A program made the translations under genes and the position numbers. Shown piece by piece: positions 59,848-64,000 of a stretch of 64,000 nt of DNA; the stretch's first letter is position 1; each line of letters begins with the position of its first letter. Source of the stretch: Geminisphaera colitermitum TAV2 (GTDB lineage: Bacteria > Verrucomicrobiota > Verrucomicrobiia > Opitutales > Opitutaceae); the NCBI RefSeq assembly GCF_000171235.2, contig NZ_ABEA03000218.1, forward strand, positions 1 to 64,000, written 5' to 3'. The notes beneath the pieces were generated by a model. It saw only the letters and a list, made by a program, of their open reading frames with translations. It made no database searches and was not told where the DNA came from.

Positions 59848-60885
59848 TTATATAAAGGCATCCCACAGGAGCAAGGCGACGGCGAGGATTACGCGGTAGA
59901 TGGCAAAGGCACCCAGTCCGTGACGCGCCAGATAGCCGACAAATCCCTTGATCGCCACCGCAGCCGACAAGGCGGCGACCACCATGCCGATCAGGGTATT
60001 GCTCCAGCCAAAGACCTCAATCACGCCGGCACCTGACTTATAACCTTTATAGAGAGCCGCCGCAGAGAGGAGGGCAAAGCCGGCGAGAAAACTAAACTCG
60101 GCGGAGCGGGCGGGCCGCAGTCCGGTGAAATAGGCGGCGACCATCGTGACCATGGAGCGGCTCATGCCGGGCCAGAGAGCGAGGCACTGGGCGAAGCCGA
60201 TAAAAAGCGCCTGCCCGGGGCGGAGGTCGTCGCCCTTACGCTCGGCCTGGGGGGGGGGGCGGTGTTTGCGCCAGCGTTCGGCGAGCACCATGAGGATGGC
60301 GCCAAAGATCAACGCGAAGGCCACGGTGCGGATGGAAAACAGGTGCCGGTCAATGAAATCACTGAGCAGAAGGCCCGCGATGCCGGGCGGGATGCAGGCA
60401 AGGACAATGTTGCGCAGGAGGCGAACCCCGGCGGTGTTTTGCCCGAGAAGTCCGCGGGCTATCTCCAGCATGCGCCGCCAGTAAATGAGGGCGACGGCGG
60501 CAATGGCGCCAACCTGAATAATGACAGCGTAAGCGTCGGCGGCGGATTTGATGGTGAGCGGTTCTCCGTCCGGGTGCTTGGGCGAAGGGGGCTTGCTCCA
60601 AAGCGGGGCTCCCTGAGCGTCGAGCAGGGGAACGGTGGATTCGAGATCGAGGAAGTGGTTGGCGATGACGAGGTGCCCGGTTGAGGAGATGGGCAGGAAC
60701 TCGGTGACGCCTTCGACGACGCCGAGAACCACGGCGTCGATCACATCGGGCGGCACGGGGGGGGGGGGGGGAGGGGGGGAGGAAACCGCGACAGGAGGCA
60801 CGGCGGAAGTCGCGTGTGCGGCGGCGGCGCCAATGGACAGGATGAGGGAAAGCCAGAAGGACCAGAGCGGTATTCGAGAAAACAT
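59848..60885 (-). CDS. uppP: Undecaprenyl-diphosphate phosphatase UppP (BacA)
   Basis: A 345-residue membrane phosphatase recycling the lipid carrier of cell-wall synthesis. EGVTEFLPISSTGHLVIANHFL is the first catalytic motif and WPGMSRSMVTM the second (PGxSRS). About eight hydrophobic segments follow family order. The first ~50 residues, a signal-like segment (WSFWLSLILSIGAAAAHA) plus a proline run from a G15-A-G7 tract (60757-60779), are an extension not found in typical UppP. A GTG start at VPPDVIDAV would give the usual length. Another tract at ~60250 encodes HRPPPQAER in a loop. Confidence 0.92.
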   Translation of the reverse strand: MFSRIPLWSFWLSLILSIGAAAAHATSAVPPVAVSSPPPPPPPVPPDVIDAVVLGVVEGVTEFLPISSTGHLVIANHFLDLESTVPLLDAQGAPLWSKPPSPKHPDGEPLTIKSAADAYAVIIQVGAIAAVALIYWRRMLEIARGLLGQNTAGVRLLRNIVLACIPPGIAGLLLSDFIDRHLFSIRTVAFALIFGAILMVLAERWRKHRPPPQAERKGDDLRPGQALFIGFAQCLALWPGMSRSMVTMVAAYFTGLRPARSAEFSFLAGFALLSAAALYKGYKSGAGVIEVFGWSNTLIGMVVAALSAAVAIKGFVGYLARHGLGAFAIYRVILAVALLLWDAFI

Positions 60886-60925
60886 TACAGGATGACGTGT
60901 CGCGCCAGGGCGGGTGGTGGTGGTC

Positions 60926-61207
60926 TCATTCCTGAAAGCGGAAAACGAACTCTTCCGGTTTCGCGTAGCCGAGGCGGCGGCGGATTTCCATCTCGATATA
61001 AACGGGATCAGTGCGCAGGCGTTCCAGTATTTTGTTTTGCTCGTCGAGCCGGGCCTTGGTCTCCGCGAGGCGCAGAGCGGTCTGCGCGTGGACTTCTTTC
61101 AGGTGGTTATATTCACGACGCGTCTGCCAGAAAAAGAGACCCGCGATGGTAATGCCTCCCACGAGGAGAACTACATATATGACAATGAAGGCGCGGCGCA
61201 GGATCAT
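60926..61207 (-). CDS. FtsB/DivIC-like septum protein
   Basis: A 93-residue protein with one transmembrane segment near the N-terminus (AFIVIYVVLLVGGITIAGLFFW), then a coiled coil (REYNHLKEVHAQTALRLAETKARLDEQNKILERLRTDP) and the family end YIEMEIRRRLGYAKPEEFVFRF. Family members bridge cell-division proteins at the septum. Start 61207 is the first ATG before the membrane segment. It lies between uppP and obgE on the same strand. Confidence 0.85.
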   Translation of the reverse strand: MILRRAFIVIYVVLLVGGITIAGLFFWQTRREYNHLKEVHAQTALRLAETKARLDEQNKILERLRTDPVYIEMEIRRRLGYAKPEEFVFRFQE

Positions 61208-61319
61208 GGCGTGGTTCGGAGAACGATGTCTATGTGGGTTGTCGGCGAAACGTGGTGCAAAACTGGTTCGCTGTAAATAACGGTATGCGTTTCCGGCGGA
61301 TTTTGTGGTTCTCGCGGGT

Positions 61320-62402
61320 TTATGAGGATGCCGGTGCCGACGACGGCGATGCGGTGGTGGTGGTGGCGGATGTGGCTCCGCGCAGTCGCGCCATCTTGCG
61401 TGGCGCGCCGCCATGCGCAATGACACCTTTGCGCAGGGCGCGCAGCAGGGCGGGGATGCCCTCCTCGGTGAGACACGAGATGGGGAGGGGCTTGATCTTG
61501 TGGCGGCGCACAAACCTGGCGTAGTTGGCCGTGGAGGCGGTTTCGTCCATTTTGTTGGCGACGACGAGGCGGGGTTTTTTGAGGAGCGCGGGGTCGTAGG
61601 CCTTCAACTCGGCGAGGAGCGTGGCGTAGTCGTCGCGCGGATCGCGTTCGTCGGTGCCGGCCATGTCGATGAGAAACATGAGCAGCGTGCAGCGTTCGAT
61701 ATGGCGGAGGAAACGGTGGCCAAGTCCGCGGTTCTCGCTGGCACCCTCGATCAGGCCGGGCACGTCGGCGAGGAGCAGGCGGTCATAGGTTTCTGGATAC
61801 TCGATCACGCCGATCTGCGGTTGCAGGGTGGTGAAGGGATAGGGGGCGGTCTTGGAACGGGCCTTGGTGATGAGGTTGGTAAGGGAGGATTTGCCGGCGT
61901 TGGGGAAGCCGACGAGTCCGACGTCGGCGATGGATTTGAGGATGAGGCGGTAAGTGCCGCCTTCGCCCGGCTGGCCGGGGTTGCTGCGTTTGGGGGCGCG
62001 GTTGGTGGCGGATTTGAAGTGGGTGTTGCCCCAGCCTCCGTTGCCGCCTTTGCACAAGACGATGCGCTGGCCGTCCTCGATCACTTCGGTGACGGCTTCG
62101 CCCGTCTCCTCGTTGATGACCACGGTGCCGAGAGGCACTTTGAGAATGGCGGACTTGCCTTCGTGACCGTTGCAATCGGCCCCGCGCCCGTATTCGCCAC
62201 GCTCAGCGTTCCAGTGGGGTTTGTATTTAAAATCGATCAAGTTGTTCGTGTCGTCGTCGCCGATGAGGACCACGTCGCCGCCTTTGCCGCCGTCGCCGCC
62301 ATTGGGCCCCCCCCACGGTTCATACTTCTCACGGCGAAAGCTGATCGCCCCGTCGCCGCCGTCGCCGGCCTTTGCTTTGATAACACACTCGTCGATAAAC
62401 AT
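61320..62402 (-). CDS. obgE: GTPase ObgE/CgtA
   Basis: A 360-residue essential GTPase acting in ribosome assembly. The Gly-rich Obg domain covers residues 1-158 (MFIDECVIKAKAGDGGDGAISFRREK, GKGGDVVLIGD, GKGGNGGWGN). The G domain has VGFPNAGKSSLTN (P-loop), DVPGLIEGASENRGLGHRFLRHI and NKMDE. The C-terminus is short and Ala/Ser/Thr-rich without an OCT domain. Start 62402 matches the family. A C17 tract (62480-62496) lies 78 bases upstream in the leader. Confidence 0.95.
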   Translation of the reverse strand: MFIDECVIKAKAGDGGDGAISFRREKYEPWGGPNGGDGGKGGDVVLIGDDDTNNLIDFKYKPHWNAERGEYGRGADCNGHEGKSAILKVPLGTVVINEETGEAVTEVIEDGQRIVLCKGGNGGWGNTHFKSATNRAPKRSNPGQPGEGGTYRLILKSIADVGLVGFPNAGKSSLTNLITKARSKTAPYPFTTLQPQIGVIEYPETYDRLLLADVPGLIEGASENRGLGHRFLRHIERCTLLMFLIDMAGTDERDPRDDYATLLAELKAYDPALLKKPRLVVANKMDETASTANYARFVRRHKIKPLPISCLTEEGIPALLRALRKGVIAHGGAPRKMARLRGATSATTTTASPSSAPASS

Positions 62403-62479
62403 CGGCAGGATGGTGCATAATCCTCCGCCCTTGCCAAGTGCCACGCGGCAAATCGTAAAAAACCCTCCGGAGGCACCCT

Positions 62480-62496
62480 CCCCCCCCCCCCCCCCC
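62480..62496. repeat. 17-base C tract in the obgE leader
   Basis: Uninterrupted run (G on the obgE strand) in the gap between divergent obgE and the PAS protein gene. Confidence 0.8.
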
Positions 62497-62623
62497 GCGC
62501 CGGAAAATATGCACTCCATTAGCAACAAACAGCTTCACACCTCCCGTCTTCTGCGCCATTCTTCCGTCCTGCCGTCAATCCCGGTGGCACCCTCTGCTAG
62601 TAAACCTCCAGCCCTCATCCCCC

Positions 62624-63238
62624 ATGCTTACGGTCAACACCTCCAACCTCGCCAGCCATATCACCACCAACCGCGGCCACATCCTGTTCATGATCCTTGA
62701 TGAGGTTCGCGATTTCATCTTCGTCAAAGACAACCGCTGCCGCTTCATCTACAACAATCGGGCCCACCTTGAGCATCTGGCCTGCTCGCAGGAGGACATT
62801 CTGGGGCGGACGGATTTCGACATTTTCCCCAAGGCGCTGGCCGACTCGTTTTACTTCGACGAAAAACGCCTCCTCGATACCCGCGTCCCCATCATCAAGG
62901 TGCAGGAATCGGTCAACTCCCGGGGCGAGATGTTTTTCACCACCGCGCTCAAGCAGCTCGTGTGCAGCCCGCGGGGTGAGATTCTCGGTTTCTTCGGCAT
63001 CATCCGCCGCCTCCTTGCCAACGACCGCAGCGGACTCGAAAAAACCCACCGCGACATCCTCGAAGCCCTGCGCCGCGACCCCGGCACCACCCCGCAGCAA
63101 CTGCGCGCCTTCGAAACCTCGCTCCCCATGCTTCTTTCACGCACCACCGACGGCGACGCGACTCGCGTCCCGGTCGCATCCAGTGGATCGACGCCTCCGC
63201 TTGCAACCGCTTCCCCGGAGACATTGGAAAAACCATGA
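62624..63238 (+). CDS. PAS-domain protein
   Basis: A 204-residue protein. Residues ~20-130 form a PAS domain: ILDEVRDFIFVKDNRCRFIYNNRAHLEHLACSQEDILGRTDFDIFP is the first half, and FFTTALKQLVCSPRGEILGFFGIIRRL the second. No kinase, cyclase or DNA-binding domain follows, only a charged and Ser/Thr-rich tail. Probably a small sensory or adaptor protein; ligand unknown. Confidence 0.8.
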   Translation: MLTVNTSNLASHITTNRGHILFMILDEVRDFIFVKDNRCRFIYNNRAHLEHLACSQEDILGRTDFDIFPKALADSFYFDEKRLLDTRVPIIKVQESVNSRGEMFFTTALKQLVCSPRGEILGFFGIIRRLLANDRSGLEKTHRDILEALRRDPGTTPQQLRAFETSLPMLLSRTTDGDATRVPVASSGSTPPLATASPETLEKP

Positions 63239-63423
63239 TCCTCCCCGCCCGGACGTTCTCCTGCACACGGATGGCAGGAGAAACGATTTCGGCCATCGGT
63301 CCGGTAAAAGCAGGGAAAAAGTCACGTAACAGAACCTTGCGCGCAAGATGCGAGCCGGACAACGTTGAGGCCTGACGCAAGTCCGCCCGGTCCCGTATCC
63401 CAACCAGCACTACATCACCCTTA

Positions 63424-64000
63424 TGATACTCCACACCTTTTCCACCCTTGGCTGCCCCCACCTCGACCTCGACGCCATCATTGCGCTCGCCGCCCGGCAC
63501 GGCATTCACGCGCTTGAGCTGCGCGCCGTCTCCGGCACCACCGAACTCCCCGATCTCTTCGCCCGCGAATACGGCACGCCCGCGCAACTTGCCGCCCACC
63601 TCCACCGGCGCAACATCCGTATCTGCTCCATCGATACCTCCTTCAGTCTCATCGGCGCGAAGGACGGTGACCGCGAGCAACTCATCAAGTTTGTCGAATG
63701 GGCCGACCGCCTCGACGTTCCCTGGATGCGCGTTTTCGACGGCAAACGCAACGGGGCCAGCGAGAGCGAGTCGATCACCGAGGCCGCCGACACCCTCGCA
63801 TGGTGGCGCGCGGAGCGCCAGCGCCAGGGCTGGGCCGTGGACCTCATGATGGAGACCCACGGCACCTTTGTTAACACGCCCGCGCTTCAGGGTCTTTTTC
63901 GCGCCGCGCCCCACGTCTCGCTCCTCTGGGACGCTCATCACACCTGGCGCAAAGGTGGCGAGATGCCCTTCGATACTTGGTCAACCGTCCGGGCGCACAC
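63424..64000 (+). CDS. Sugar phosphate isomerase/epimerase-type TIM barrel, 5' part
   Basis: The first 192 codons of an AP-endonuclease-2-fold protein; the gene runs off the window. MILHTFSTLGCPHLDLDAIIALAARHGIHALELR, ICSIDTSFSLIGA, WMRVFDGKRNG, VDLMMETHGTF and LLWDAHHTW are the barrel strands, with Glu and His/Asp residues placed to bind the metal. Such enzymes isomerise sugars or polyol derivatives; substrate unknown. ATG 63424 is preceded by a 185-base gap. Confidence 0.82.

Overview
The window looks like the chromosome of a high-GC Verrucomicrobiota bacterium, most likely an Opitutaceae-type polysaccharide degrader. This is inferred from the combination of PEP-CTERM exported proteins, prepilin-like (FTLIELL) exported proteins, heparinase-like and GH38/GH71-like enzymes, a RAYT transposase with REP hairpins, and many degenerate palindromic repeats. 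No rRNA, tRNA, CRISPR array or phage region was seen.

Layout. 1-5989: end of purH, a RAYT transposase between two inverted REP hairpins, an AcuI-type reductase, a 47-residue basic protein, an NYN-domain protein overlapping argF, and a divergent SDR. 6189-11424: DegT-type aminotransferase, MurA, an IS110-family element and an RGG-rich protein. 11694-22660: exported carbohydrate module (GH1, prepilin-like protein, two paralogous exported proteins, a toroid-type enzyme with a broken frame, a heparinase-like enzyme, AraC regulator, metzincin-like protein). 22815-34100: minus-strand envelope cluster with an ECF sigma factor, a frame-broken membrane protein in the anti-sigma position, a CsgG-like protein, a 1672-residue protein with two hydrolase domains, and a large lipoprotein. 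34377-42370: GntR/LacI-type regulator divergent from a GH38 alpha-mannosidase, then a PEP-CTERM protein, a GH71-like enzyme carrying a related domain, and a second prepilin-like protein. 42371-47144: transposase remnant, aldo/keto reductase, FucU, zinc dehydrogenase and AraC regulator. 47236-56677: eight-gene minus-strand operon (PotABCD-like transporter, SDR, isochorismatase-like hydrolase, class III aminotransferase, APH-type kinase) with a divergent LysR regulator. 56753-64000: housekeeping genes (SMUG-type glycosylase, MazG-like, Hsp20, XRE, uppP, ftsB-like, obgE, PAS protein) and the start of a TIM-barrel isomerase.

Two genome-scale features stand out. First, about 30 poly-C/poly-G tracts (roughly 8-20 bases, often interrupted by a single T or A) occur in 64 kb. 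They are mostly C on the coding strand and cluster near gene starts. Four tracts coincide exactly with frame breaks (16823, 30164, 30584, 46174), and each break is repaired by one extra base. This is either a slippage-switched state or systematic under-calling of homopolymers. Second, several palindromic repeat families are scattered between genes, and one family has entered coding sequences in frame, adding short peptides to a GH38 enzyme (twice) and to the 1672-residue hydrolase protein.

All functional calls come from reading motifs in the sequence. No database search was run.
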